Counted from the first letter of the stretch, positions 36,679 to 46,050 are shown. The stretch: DNA of 64,000 nucleotides from Phytohabitans houttuyneae (GCF_011764425.1 NZ_BLPF01000001.1:3959001-4023000), one strand, 5' to 3'. The notes: generated by a model from the letters alone, not told the origin. Made by a program: numbers and translations.

Positions 36679-36690
36679 CAACCGGTTGCG
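36679..36690. promoter_or_regulatory. LacI-type operator before the regulator gene
   Basis: CAACCGGTTGCG, sharing the GGTTGCGTAA right flank with the first palindrome, 23 bases before the regulator's start. This position fits autoregulation. Confidence 0.7.
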
Positions 36691-36712
36691 TAACGGACGG
36701 AGAGGGACGCAC

Positions 36713-37741
36713 GTGGACGGGCCCAGGAAGCTGACGATCCGCGACATCGCGGCGATCGCCGGTGTCTCCGCGGGCACCGTGTCCCGTGCGATGAACGGTC
36801 AGGCCGGCGTCGGCGAGGAGACCCGCCAGCGCATCGCGCGCATCATCGACGAGCACGGCTTCAAGGTCGACCCCACCGCGCGCCAGCTGTCGACCGGCCG
36901 CAGCGACACGATCGCGGTCGTCTTTCCCCTGCACGCGTCCGAGGTCGTCATGCACCCCGTCTACCCGGCGCTCCTCGGCGCGCTCGGTGACGCGGCCGAG
37001 CACGCGGGCTTCGACCTGCTGCTGCTGACGAGCTCGACGCAGAAGGTCGCCCACGTGCTCGACACGGTCAAGCGCCGGCGGGTCGACGGCGTCGTGCTAC
37101 CGGCCGCGGGTGCGCACGACCCTCTCATCAAGCGCCTGACCGGCATCGGCGCTCCGACCGTCCTCATCGGACACCGCAGCTCGCTCAGCGGCGTCGGCTG
37201 GGTCGACTGCACGCACGACGTGGCCGCGCGCGACCTGACCCGCGGCATGCTCGCCGCCGGGCGCACAGACCTCGTGCTGCTCAACGGGCCGCCCCGGGTG
37301 TCCGCGTGCAAGCTGCGCTCGGCCGGCTTCTGGGCCGCGGTCAAGGAGGCGGGCGACGCGGTGGGCTCGGCCCGCGAGGTGTCGGTCCCGTTCGACACGG
37401 CCGCCGCGGCGGCGGCAGCGGACGAGGTGCTGGCCGGTGACATCCCGCCCACCGGCGTCGTCTGCTCCTCCGACACGATCGCGGCCGGCGTGCTCGACTC
37501 AGCCCGGCGCGCCGGTCTGAAGGTGCCCGACGACCTCGCGGTCAGCGGCTTCGATGACCGCTCGTTCGCCACGCACACGTCACCGCCGCTGACGACCGTG
37601 CGCATGCCGCTGCACGACACCGGCCAGGCCGCGGCGACGATGCTCTTCGCGATGATCGGCGGTGAGCCCTTGCCGAGCCGCCGCGTCATCCTCCCCACGG
37701 AGATCGTCCCGCGCGGTTCCACCCCGGCCGGCATGCTCTAG
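36713..37741 (+). CDS. LacI-family transcriptional regulator
   Basis: A 342-residue protein. The helix-turn-helix TIRDIAAIAGVSAGTVSRAMNG and the hinge region (RQLSTGRSDTI) at the N-terminus are followed by a periplasmic-binding-protein-like sensor domain (about 60-335) with SGFDDRSFA. GTG 36713 follows a GGAGAGGGA site; the ATG at 36686 lies inside the operator. It is divergent from the oxidoreductase/importer operon, with which it shares the operators, so it should repress both until the substrate is present. Confidence 0.92.
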   Translation: MDGPRKLTIRDIAAIAGVSAGTVSRAMNGQAGVGEETRQRIARIIDEHGFKVDPTARQLSTGRSDTIAVVFPLHASEVVMHPVYPALLGALGDAAEHAGFDLLLLTSSTQKVAHVLDTVKRRRVDGVVLPAAGAHDPLIKRLTGIGAPTVLIGHRSSLSGVGWVDCTHDVAARDLTRGMLAAGRTDLVLLNGPPRVSACKLRSAGFWAAVKEAGDAVGSAREVSVPFDTAAAAAAADEVLAGDIPPTGVVCSSDTIAAGVLDSARRAGLKVPDDLAVSGFDDRSFATHTSPPLTTVRMPLHDTGQAAATMLFAMIGGEPLPSRRVILPTEIVPRGSTPAGML

Positions 37742-37778
37742 CGCCGCGGCGGCCCCGCCGCTGCATTACGACCGCCGC

Positions 37779-37937
37779 GTGCCAGGGCCCGTCATCAGGT
37801 AGCTCAACGCGGCGGACGCCGAGCCGATCGCGGCCGCGTTCGAGGCGCTGGGCTGGCCGGCCGCCACCGCCGCGCCCGGCGCTGAGGTGCGCGTCGACGA
37901 CGACCTGGCGCTCATGATGACCCGAAAGCTCCGCTAG
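37779..37937 (+). pseudogene. Remnant of a GNAT-type acetyltransferase
   Basis: A 53-codon frame from GTG 37779 to TAG 37937 reads VPGPVIR, then an in-frame TAG (37800-37802), then LNAADAEPIAAAFEALGW, and ends VRVDDDLALMMTRKLR. The front resembles the N-terminus and the tail the C-terminus of GNAT acetyltransferases, so the middle seems deleted. The rest of 37742-37950 shows nothing else. Confidence 0.4.
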
Positions 37938-37950
37938 GCACCTGGCCCGG

Positions 37951-38763
37951 GTGCGAGACTTGGGCGTGCCCAGCTCGATCGTCCTGACCGGTGCGACGAC
38001 CGGCATCGGCCGGGCCACCGCGCTCGCGCTCGCCGGCAAGGCCGGACACCTCATCCTGCACGGCCTGGAGCCGCAGTCGCAGGTCACGGACCTGCTCGCC
38101 GAGGTGCGGGCCGCGCTGCCGGCAGGTGCCACACTCTCGTACTTCGCGGCCGACTTCAGCGAGCTCGTCGCGGCGGAGCGGCTCGTCTCGCACGTCCGCG
38201 GCGTGACGGAGCGGGTCGACCTGCTCGTCAACAACGCCGCCCGCCCGGGTGCACCCACCCGCACGGTCACCGACACGGGGTACGAGCTCACGTTCCAGAC
38301 GAACTACCTGGCGCCGGTCGTCCTCACCAGCGGGCTGCTCGACCTGATCGGCACCGGCCGGATCGTCAACGTCGCCTCGGCCACTCACCTCTCCGCGTCG
38401 CTCCACCTCGACGACCTCACGCTCGCCCGGCACGGCTACTCGCCGTCGGCGGCGTACGCGCACTCGAAGCTCGCGCTCGTCACGTACTCCTGCTGGCTGG
38501 CCTCCCACCGCCCCAGCCCGGCCATCGACGTCGTCAGCGTGCACCCGGGCGTCATCGCCACCGACCTGCTGCACGCGATGTTCGCCGTCGGCGGCGACCC
38601 GCCGGAGCACGCGGCGGCCAACCTCGAGTACGTCGCCTCGCTTCGTGGCGACAACGGCACCTACTACGACGAGCGCAGCCCGGCGCAGCCAAACCCGGAG
38701 GCCACCGACCCGGCGACGCAGGACCAGCTGCACGCCGCCACCGTCGACCTCCTCGCGTACTGA
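37951..38763 (+). CDS. Short-chain dehydrogenase/reductase
   Basis: About 270 residues. The NAD(P) motif TGATTGIG near the N-terminus, LLVNNAA, a serine in VASATHL and the catalytic YAHSK place it in the classical SDR group. GTG 37951 is used here; GTG 37966 (MPSSIVLTG) also fits and neither has a strong ribosome site. The substrate is not predictable. It stands alone after a decayed gene. Confidence 0.82.
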   Translation: MRDLGVPSSIVLTGATTGIGRATALALAGKAGHLILHGLEPQSQVTDLLAEVRAALPAGATLSYFAADFSELVAAERLVSHVRGVTERVDLLVNNAARPGAPTRTVTDTGYELTFQTNYLAPVVLTSGLLDLIGTGRIVNVASATHLSASLHLDDLTLARHGYSPSAAYAHSKLALVTYSCWLASHRPSPAIDVVSVHPGVIATDLLHAMFAVGGDPPEHAAANLEYVASLRGDNGTYYDERSPAQPNPEATDPATQDQLHAATVDLLAY

Positions 38764-38767
38764 GGCG

Positions 38768-39154
38768 TCAGGCCGGCGGCTTCTGCCGGCACAGGCAGAA
38801 GGGATGGCCGACCGGGTCGGCGAAGACCCGGTGGGTCGCCGGGCTCGTCTGGTGACCCAGCTTGGTCCCGCCCAGCCGGAGCACCGCCTGCTCTGCCGCG
38901 TCCAGGTCGGCGACCCGGAAGTGCAGGTGCAGCTGCATGGACGAGGCGGGATCGGGCCAGGTGGGCGGCTGGTAGCCGGGCGACCGCTGAAACGACAGGT
39001 GCAGGTCGGCGTCGCGGCTCTCGCCCACCGAGCACCAGTCGGGGTCGGCGAAGACGATCGGCCAACCGGTGAGACCGCTGTAGAACTCGGCGAGCGCGGC
39101 GGGGTCCGGACACTCCAGCGCTATCCCGCTCAGGCTGCCCACGCCATCGGCCAC
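38768..39154 (-). CDS. VOC (glyoxalase-fold) family protein
   Basis: A 128-residue protein of two beta-alpha-beta-beta-beta modules: LSGIALECPDPAALAEFYS at the front and LHFRVADLDAAEQAVLRLGG mid-protein, ending RVFADPVGHPFCLC. This matches the small actinobacterial glyoxalase-like group. Possible metal ligands are His/Glu in the HLHFRV and FCLC strands. GTG 39154 has an AGGAGG site. Function unassigned; convergent with the SDR gene. Confidence 0.85.
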   Translation of the reverse strand: MADGVGSLSGIALECPDPAALAEFYSGLTGWPIVFADPDWCSVGESRDADLHLSFQRSPGYQPPTWPDPASSMQLHLHFRVADLDAAEQAVLRLGGTKLGHQTSPATHRVFADPVGHPFCLCRQKPPA

Positions 39155-39215
39155 GTCACGCCTCCTCGTCGAAGACCACGAGGACATCATGCACGGCCCG
39201 CCGGCGTGAGAGACG

Positions 39216-40196
39216 TCAGCGGATGCCGGCCTCGTGCGCCAGCACCGCCGTCGAGAGCGGCTCGATCCGCGCCCGCATGTCCGCGTACGCCGTTACGGTG
39301 AGCGGGTCGGTGAGCAGCCGGATCGCGCCGCTGAGCACGACGCTGACGCCGGAGCTGACCGCGGCGGCGGCGATGATCGCACCGGTGGAGGCGGTGGCCG
39401 GCGGTGCGGCCAGGGAAGCGATCAACCCGATGGCCCCGCCGGCGAGCGCCGCTCCGAAGACGATGCCGAGGATCGTGGCCGTCCGGGCCAGCGAGGCGCC
39501 GAAGTCGCCGTGGAAGAGCTTGAAACAGCGGCCGATGCCGTTGCCCCGCTCCAGCGCGATCACCGGGGAGAGCACGAGGAGGACGGCGGCGAAGTAGAGC
39601 CCGGGCACCACGCAGGCGCACAGCCCGGCGACGATGAGCAGGCCGGCGAGCAGGCCCCAGCCGAACATCGGCCCCACGCGGCCGACGGCGGCGGCAAGTG
39701 CCGCGCCGAGGTCCGGCTCCCGACCGGTCGCTGCTTCGACGACGATGCGTACGGCGGCGAGGGTGGCGAGCATCGACACGATCATCACGACCACCGTCCC
39801 GACGATCACCAGGCCGCTGCCGGCGAAGAGCGTGATGAGGGCCGGGTCATCGCCCGCCGCGGCGGCCTGGTCCATGTCACGGGTCGCGAATGACTGCCAG
39901 GCGGTGCTGACGGTCTCCACGGTGAACGTGAGCACCCCGACGATCGCCTGGAGCGCCAGGATCTGTCGCCAGCAGCGCTTGGCGATCGTAAAGCCGCGCT
40001 GCCACCAGCCGCCGAAGTCCGGACTGATCAGCGGATCGGGCGGGTAGCCGGGCGGCGGGCCCCACTGCCCACTCCACTGAGGACCCCACTGCGGGCTCTG
40101 CGGCGGCACCCAGGGCCCGGCGTAGGGCGCCGGCGAGGGCTGTCCCCCGGGTCCGGGTGGCACCGGCTGGCTCGGATACGGCGGCAGCTCGGACAT
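39216..40196 (-). CDS. Multi-pass membrane protein with Pro/Gly-rich N-terminus
   Basis: A 326-residue protein. The first 60 residues are rich in Pro, Gly, Gln and Trp (repeats of the PQWGPQW kind). About six hydrophobic helices follow, with a CACVVPGLYFAAVLLVLSPV segment typical of actinobacterial glycerophosphodiester-phosphodiesterase-like membrane domains. No catalytic domain is attached. Its role is unknown. Confidence 0.7.
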   Translation of the reverse strand: MSELPPYPSQPVPPGPGGQPSPAPYAGPWVPPQSPQWGPQWSGQWGPPPGYPPDPLISPDFGGWWQRGFTIAKRCWRQILALQAIVGVLTFTVETVSTAWQSFATRDMDQAAAAGDDPALITLFAGSGLVIVGTVVVMIVSMLATLAAVRIVVEAATGREPDLGAALAAAVGRVGPMFGWGLLAGLLIVAGLCACVVPGLYFAAVLLVLSPVIALERGNGIGRCFKLFHGDFGASLARTATILGIVFGAALAGGAIGLIASLAAPPATASTGAIIAAAAVSSGVSVVLSGAIRLLTDPLTVTAYADMRARIEPLSTAVLAHEAGIR

Positions 40197-40276
40197 GTGA
40201 GGCTCCGATGCGCTGGCGGGGGTCGGTGCGCCACACGGTACCGCCGGCGCGCCACGTCTGGAGTCCCGGGCAAGTC

Positions 40277-40304
40277 AGGAATAGATTGACATTTATCTAT
40301 TCCT
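40277..40304. promoter_or_regulatory. AT-rich inverted repeat over a -35 element
   Basis: AGGAATAGAT (40277-40286) and ATCTATTCCT (40295-40304) are perfect 10-base arms around TGACATTT. TTGACA (40286-40291) is a -35 match; a weak -10 TTAACC lies 17 bases on. This AT-rich patch in a very GC-rich region precedes the DUF4956-VTC-CotH operon and probably binds its regulator. The remainder of 40197-40468 shows no gene. Confidence 0.6.
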
Positions 40305-40468
40305 GCCGTTAACCTTCCGGAAGTGTTCCGATAACTATAGCGAACGTTCCATGGCCCACAGATGGCCGGGTGGTAAAGGCAACGTTGCCACAGACCGACC
40401 TGGGTACCCCCGGATGTCGCGCGGCCGCCGGACGTCGGAAACACGGACATCCAGGAGGTCACCAGGTC

Positions 40469-41071
40469 ATGGCCCAGCTCATCCTGTTCGCAGCCGACAT
40501 CGTCGCGGTGAGTTTGCTCGTATTCGGGCTCTACTTCCCGCGGCACCGCCGGCGTGACCTCGTGGTCGCGTACCTCGGTGTCAACGTCGGCGTCTTGGCC
40601 GTCGCCAGCGCGCTGAGCGTCAGCACCGTCGGCACCGGTCTAGGGCTCGGCATGGCGTTGTTCGGCGTGCTCTCGATCATTCGTTTGCGCTCCACCGAGC
40701 TCGACCAGCACGAGGTGGCGTACTACTTCTCGGCCCTCGCGCTCGGCCTGCTCGGCGCGCTCGACACCAAACCGCTCTGGCGCAACGCCGTGCTGATGGC
40801 GCTGATCCTGATCGTGATCTACGCCGGAGACCACCCGCGCCTCTTCCGCGGCTACCGCCACCAGGTCGTGGTCCTGGACTCCGCGATCACCGACCACGTC
40901 GCCCTCACCGCCCACCTCGAACAGCTCCTCGGCGCGCGGGTGCACTCCGCCAGCGTCCAGCGCATCGACCTCGTCGAGGACACCACAGTGGTCGACGTCC
41001 GGTACATGCCCGGCATGCGGGCCGCCGGCACCGGACAGAGCACCACCACGCAGCTGGTCGGGCACCGGTGA
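40469..41071 (+). CDS. DUF4956 membrane protein
   Basis: A 200-residue protein with about four to five membrane helices (residues 5-130) and a small cytoplasmic alpha/beta domain (about 135-195). The segment GMALFGVLSIIRLRSTELDQHEVAYYF is the conserved DUF4956 core. ATG 40469 has an AGGAGG site. Its TGA overlaps the next GTG (GTGA). Family members often sit next to VTC-domain genes; a role in polyphosphate handling or membrane coupling has been suggested from context, not shown here. Confidence 0.85.
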   Translation: MAQLILFAADIVAVSLLVFGLYFPRHRRRDLVVAYLGVNVGVLAVASALSVSTVGTGLGLGMALFGVLSIIRLRSTELDQHEVAYYFSALALGLLGALDTKPLWRNAVLMALILIVIYAGDHPRLFRGYRHQVVVLDSAITDHVALTAHLEQLLGARVHSASVQRIDLVEDTTVVDVRYMPGMRAAGTGQSTTTQLVGHR

Positions 41072-41883
41072 GCGCGGCGCTCTCCGCACTCAGCCCGATC
41101 GGCCTCGACGACCTGCTCGACCGCGCGGCACTGCAGACGCGCGTCGACCGCAAGTACGTCGTGCCGCGGGCGGCTGTCGACCACCTGCTGGCGGAGCTCG
41201 ACAGCGACGCCGAGGTGCTGGAGATCGGCGGGCTGCGGACCTTCACGTACGAGACGCTCTACTTCGACACACCCGAGCTGACCAGCTACCGGCTCACCGC
41301 GTACCGGCGCCGCCGGCGGTTCAAGGTGCGCACGCGCACGTACGTCGACTCCGCCGAGTGCTGGCTGGAGGTCAAGCTTCCCGGCGCCCGCGGGAGCACT
41401 GTCAAGCACCGCGCGGCGTACGACCGCGAGCATCGGGCCACTCTGGACCCCGGCCGGAACTTCGTCGACGAAGTGCTCGGCGCCCAGGGCGCGGGGGACT
41501 TCCAGCCCACGCTCGTCAGCCGGTACCGGCGCAGCACGCTCTACCTGCCGTCCGCCACCAGCCGCGTCACCATCGACACCGACCTGGCCTGGTACGACGA
41601 GCACCACGCCCTGCACCTGCCAGACCTCGCCGTCGTCGAGACCAAGACCGGCGCTCGGGCGTCCAGTGTGGACCGCCGGCTCTGGCGGCTCGGCATCCGT
41701 CCCACCCGCATCTCGAAGTACGCGACCGCGCTGGCCGCCCTACGGACCGAGCTGCCCGCTCCATCCTGGCGGCGACTGCTCCGCCGCCATTTCCAACCCA
41801 CCCAACGGTCACTCCCCGCGCCGGGAGCGGACCACCTCTGGCCCTGGAAGGAGCTTCCGTGCGCACTGCCGTCCGTTCGGTAG
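41068..41883 (+). CDS. VTC-domain protein, polyphosphate polymerase type
   Basis: A 271-residue protein with the VTC tunnel-fold (triphosphate tunnel metalloenzyme) motifs: DRKYVVP near the N-terminus, YFDTPELTSYR, the basic strand KVRTRTY, the acidic strand CWLEVKLPG, and VVETKTG with ISKYAT near the end. These correspond to the basic and acidic residues that hold polyphosphate and metal in yeast Vtc4. It has no membrane helix, so it acts on the cytoplasmic face, probably with the DUF4956 protein. Translation is coupled to both neighbours (GTGA in front; the next gene starts 25 bases before its stop). Confidence 0.88.
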   Translation: MSAALSALSPIGLDDLLDRAALQTRVDRKYVVPRAAVDHLLAELDSDAEVLEIGGLRTFTYETLYFDTPELTSYRLTAYRRRRRFKVRTRTYVDSAECWLEVKLPGARGSTVKHRAAYDREHRATLDPGRNFVDEVLGAQGAGDFQPTLVSRYRRSTLYLPSATSRVTIDTDLAWYDEHHALHLPDLAVVETKTGARASSVDRRLWRLGIRPTRISKYATALAALRTELPAPSWRRLLRRHFQPTQRSLPAPGADHLWPWKELPCALPSVR

Positions 41884-43955
41884 CCGTCCTGGCATCGGCG
41901 ATCCTCGTCGCCGGCCTCACCCTGCCGGCCAGCGCCGGCACCACCCGTGCCGCGCCCGACCGACCACAAGCAGCACCCGCCGTTTCCGCGGCGGACACCG
42001 AGGCGCAGGCCGCGGCCCAGGCGGACCTCGCCGGCGACATCACCTTCTCGGCGCCGAGCGGCACCTTCCAGGGCGAGCTTTCCGTCTCGCTGAGCACCGC
42101 GGTCAGCGGCGCGCAGATCCGCTACACGACCAACGGCCAGCCGCCGAACGCGTCCTCCGCGCTCTACAGCGCTCCCCTGCGCCTGACCGCGACGACCCAG
42201 CTGCGCGCGCAGGCGTTCGTCTCCGGCGCCGCGTCCGGCGAGCCGGGCACGGCGCTCTACGTCGCCCGCTCCTTCAACGCCAACCACGACCTCCCGCTCG
42301 TCGTCGTCGACGCGTACGGCGCCGGCCGTCCCGGCCGGGAGTACGTGAACGCGGCCACGATGGTCTTCGGCGCGTCCGCCGGCGCCGCGACCTCGCTGTC
42401 CGCCGCACCGGCCGTGGCCACACGCTCCGGCATCAGGCTGCGCGGCAACTCGTCGGCCACTTTCGAGAAGACGCCGTACCGGCTCGAGTTCTGGGACAAC
42501 CAGGACGACGACCTCGACTGGCCGGTGCTCGGCATGCCGGCCGACTCGGACTGGGTCCTGCGTGGACCGTTTACCGACAAGGCCCTGATCAGGGACGCGT
42601 TCGTCTACGGCCTCGGCCGCGACATGGGCATACACGCGCCGCGCGTCGCGTTCGTCGAGTTCTACCTCAACACGGACGCCAGCCCGCTCACCGCGAGCGA
42701 CTACATGGGCGTCTACATGATCGTCGAAACGATCAAGAACTCGAAGGACCGCCTCGACCTGAAGCAGCTCGACGAAGAGGACACCACCCTTCCCAAGCTC
42801 ACCGGTGGCTACATCTTCAAGTTCGAGTGGATGGCCGCCGAAGAGCCGATCCTGGAGTGCACCGGTGCCGCGGCGACCTGCTGGAACTACCTGGAGGTCG
42901 AAGACCCCGACCCCCTCGTGCCACAGCAGGAAGCGTGGCTCACCCAGCACCTGCAACAGTTTCACAACCTGATGCACACCACGGGGTACGCCGATCCACA
43001 GACCGGCTATCCCGCCTGGATCGACGTCGGCTCGTTCATCAACCAGCTCATCATCTACGAGCTGAGCCGCGAGATGGACGCGTACGTGCGCAGCGCCTAC
43101 TTCCACAAGGACCGCGACGCCAAGATCGTGGCTGGACCGCTGTGGGACTACGACCTGAGCTTCGGCGTCGGCGGCTTCTTCAACAACACGCAGACCTCCG
43201 GGTGGCAGCACCAGCAGACCCGCCAGCCCGTGGCGAACGACTGGTTCCAGATCCTCCTGCGTGACCCGGCCTTCCTGAACCAGGTGCGGATCCGGTGGCA
43301 GCAGCTGCGCCAGGGCCTGCTCTCGCCGGCCTCGCTCAACGCCCGGATCGACTCGCTGGCCGCCCCGCTCACCAACGCGGCGCAGCGAAACTTCCAGCGC
43401 TGGCCCAACCTCACCTCGCCCACGGTCGGGTTCTTCCAGACCCCGACGGCCAACACCTGGCAGGGCCAGGTGCAGGTGATGCGGACCTGGCTGACCCAGC
43501 GGGCGTCCTGGTTGGACAGTACGAGCGGATGGGGTGGCGCCACGACCACGCCGCCGCCCACGACCCCACCGCCCTCCACGCCGCCGCCCAGCACCCCACC
43601 GCCCAGCACCCCGCCGCCGAGCACGCCCCCGCCGAGCACACCGCCGCCGGGCGGCCGGGCCTGCACGGCCACCTACAGCGTGACCAGCCAGTGGACTGGC
43701 GGCTTCCAGGGTGAGGTACGGGTCACCGCCGGCACCGCGCCCATCACGGGCTGGACGGTCACCTGGACCTACGCCAACGGGCAGAGCGTCAGCCAGGCGT
43801 GGAACGCCACGGTGTCCACGAGCGGTACGAGCGTGACCGCGCGCAACGTGGCGTACAACGGCTCGCTCGGCGCCGGCGCGAGCACCGCGTTCGGCTTCAT
43901 CGGCTCGTGGAACGGCACCAACGCCGCACCGGCGGTGACCTGTACGGCGACCTGA
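41859..43955 (+). CDS. Secreted CotH-family kinase-like protein with chitobiase-type and CBM2 domains
   Basis: A 698-residue secreted protein. GTG 41859 has an AAGGAG site and opens a signal peptide (about 1-27). Order: chitobiase/hexosaminidase C-terminal-type beta domain (about 60-125, IRYTTNGQPPN), CotH atypical kinase domain (about 130-540), a TPPPS repeat linker (about 559-596), and CBM2 (about 597-698) with paired Cys and exposed Trp residues. The CotH domain carries LRGNSSATFEKTPYRLEF, ALIRDAFVYG, YMGVYMIVETI, a GGYIFKFE strand and the metal motif WDYDLSFG. CotH of Bacillus phosphorylates spore-coat proteins. Here the carbohydrate-binding parts imply a target on a cell-wall or substrate polysaccharide. 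Phosphate donor and target are unknown. Confidence 0.87.
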   Translation: MRTAVRSVAVLASAILVAGLTLPASAGTTRAAPDRPQAAPAVSAADTEAQAAAQADLAGDITFSAPSGTFQGELSVSLSTAVSGAQIRYTTNGQPPNASSALYSAPLRLTATTQLRAQAFVSGAASGEPGTALYVARSFNANHDLPLVVVDAYGAGRPGREYVNAATMVFGASAGAATSLSAAPAVATRSGIRLRGNSSATFEKTPYRLEFWDNQDDDLDWPVLGMPADSDWVLRGPFTDKALIRDAFVYGLGRDMGIHAPRVAFVEFYLNTDASPLTASDYMGVYMIVETIKNSKDRLDLKQLDEEDTTLPKLTGGYIFKFEWMAAEEPILECTGAAATCWNYLEVEDPDPLVPQQEAWLTQHLQQFHNLMHTTGYADPQTGYPAWIDVGSFINQLIIYELSREMDAYVRSAYFHKDRDAKIVAGPLWDYDLSFGVGGFFNNTQTSGWQHQQTRQPVANDWFQILLRDPAFLNQVRIRWQQLRQGLLSPASLNARIDSLAAPLTNAAQRNFQRWPNLTSPTVGFFQTPTANTWQGQVQVMRTWLTQRASWLDSTSGWGGATTTPPPTTPPPSTPPPSTPPPSTPPPSTPPPSTPPPGGRACTATYSVTSQWTGGFQGEVRVTAGTAPITGWTVTWTYANGQSVSQAWNATVSTSGTSVTARNVAYNGSLGAGASTAFGFIGSWNGTNAAPAVTCTAT

Positions 43956-43965
43956 CCCGTGACAT

Positions 43966-44008
43966 GCGGAAGGGGCCGTGCGGTGCCATTGGGCACGGCC
44001 CCTTCCGC
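43966..44008. terminator. Strong bidirectional terminator
   Basis: Perfect 16-bp stem, GCGGAAGGGGCCGTGC (43966-43981) with its complement (43993-44008), followed by TTT, between the convergent CotH and GH87-type genes. Confidence 0.8.
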
Positions 44009-44023
44009 TTTACCTGCCGCCGG

Positions 44024-46050
44024 TCACCAGGGGGATGGCGGCGCCGGCGGCACGACCGGTGGGCGGTCGTCGCAGGTGATGGTGTTGGGCAGCATCCACG
44101 GGGCGAGCCACGGGCCGGTGACCCCGCCGCCCTCGTTGCCGCCGAGGTCGGTCACCGCAAACTCGGAGCCGGCCGGTGTGAAGTGGAACGAGCCGCAGTT
44201 GTTGACGCCGACCGCGCCGACGTTGCGGGCGTCCACGTTTTCGAACGAGGCACCGCCGGCGACGCGGGCGCTCACCACGGAGGTACCCGTGCCGTCGACC
44301 CTGATGTCCTTGAACTTCACGCCCGTGATCGAGTAGAGGTCCTTCACGGGCCAGTCGCTGACCAGCATGACCGCGTTGTACGTGCTGTCGAGGTAGTGGT
44401 CGCCGGTGACCTGCACGTCGGCCGCGATGCTCTTGTCGAGCGCGTAGAACCAGATCGCGCCGAGGCCGATGTTCCAGTTCAGCTCGTACGTGCCGGCCCG
44501 TACCACCGTGTTGTTGGTGATCGAGAGCTTCCCGCCGAACGCCTCCGCGCCGAAGCGCGAGCCCGCGTGGATGCCGCTGCCCTCGCGGATCGGGTCGGCG
44601 ACGAGGTTGTTCGACACGGTGTTGTCGGTACCGCCGTAGATCGCGATGCCGTTGGCCAGCGTCGGCGTCTGCACGGTGTTGTGGTCGAAGGTGTTGCCCG
44701 AGTTCGTCGTCTTCTCGGCCCACATGGCCAGGCCGTCGTCGCCGGTGTTGCGGATGAAGTTGTTGGAGACGACCGAGTTGGTGACGCCGGTGTGGAAGTT
44801 GAGCGCGTCGGCGATCTGGTCGACGATCACGTTGTTGGTGATCCGCGTGTTCGTCATCGGCCCGTCAAACCACATGCCGACCTTGGTGTGGCGGATGTAG
44901 AGGCCGTCGATCGTGGAGTTGCTCAGCGCGCCACCGATGCCGTTGACCTGGTCGGTGTCGATCCGCTCGCGGACGTCGCCCTCGATCGTAAAGCCGGACA
45001 GGTGGACGTTGCTGCTGCCACCGTCCTTGACGTACTTGCCGTAGAAGCCCACGCCCGTGTGCACCGACAGGTCCGGCGCCGGCTCGGGGAGCGCGACCTC
45101 CTTGCCCTTGATGATCGTGTACCAGCTGCCCGCGCCCTCGATCGTCACGTTGTCCACGATGATGTGGCGGTTGACCTGGTACGTGCCCGGCGGGATGTAA
45201 ACCTTGAGCTTGGCCCGCTTGGCGAAGGCGATCGCCCGGTCGAACGCGTCGGACGACTCCCGGCGGCCCGTCGGGTCGGCGCCGAAGAGCAGCACGTTGG
45301 CCGCGACGAGCCGCACGTGCGGCGGCGCGACGAGCTGCGAGTCGAGCAGGTCGATGACCGTCCAGGCGGCGTTGGTGCCGGCCGGCGCGGTGAGCCGCAC
45401 GCGATCGCCCGCCTTGTACGTCTTGCCGAGCAGGAGCCGCTGCTCGTCGTAGAAGTGCATCGGGCGGAACGGCTTGGTGATCGTGGGAGTCGGCGTGGTG
45501 GCCGCCGGCACGCACGCGCACTCGGTGATCCACCAGTCGGGGTGCAGCAGGTCCGCATTGGGATCGTTCGTGAACGGGTACTGGTTGTACAGCCACGCGT
45601 ACTGCGACGTGAGCGTCATGGTCTGTCTTTGCCCGCCCCGACCCGTACCCTTGCCGTTGACCGTGACGTCGAGCGGCGCGGTGATGCCACCCCCGTTGGG
45701 CGCGTCGGGGATGCTGTAGCGCACGTTGATGGCGTTGGCCGCGGCCGGCAGCGTGAACTCCACGTACTGCCCGGGGCGGAGCCGCACCGCCTTGCGGCCG
45801 GACGCCTCCGCCGGCAGCGTGTAGGCCGTGCGGTCGGGGCCGATGATCGCGCCGTTGGTCACGGCGTTTTCGGCCTCCTGCTCCAGGAAGTCGACGCGGG
45901 CGCCGCGGCCGGCGACGAGCGCGGGATCGAGGGCGGCCCGGGTCACGACCGGAGCCGCGGTGGTCCGGGCACCAGCGCTCGCCGGTGCGGCCCAGGCGGC
46001 CGCGGAAAGTGTCAACACGAGGGCAGTGCCAGCATGCGTCTGTGGGTCAT
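44024..46050 (-). pseudogene. Secreted GH87-type alpha-1,3-glucanase, frameshift in signal peptide
   Basis: About 675 residues. The catalytic beta-helix has QIADALNF (Asp about 414) and, 23 and 24 residues further, the Asp pair of NTGDDGLAMW. This equals the spacing of the three catalytic Asps I recall for GH87 (Asp1067/1090/1091 in Bacillus Agl-KA). An N-terminal carbohydrate-binding-like domain (about 45-190) is also found in the large GH87 protein at 58.8 kb. The only sensible start, ATG 46050 (MTHRRMLAL), is in a different frame from the rest of the signal peptide (ALVLTLSAAAWAAPASA). One missing G near 46039 would join them. Hence either pseudogene or assembly error. Predicted activity: cutting alpha-1,3-glucan or mycodextran in fungal walls. 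Confidence 0.8.

Noticed and set aside
43552-43650. Tandem repeat DNA (CCGCCCAGCACCCC-type units)
   Set aside because: It encodes the TPPPS linker of the CotH protein; this is low-complexity coding sequence, not a separate element.
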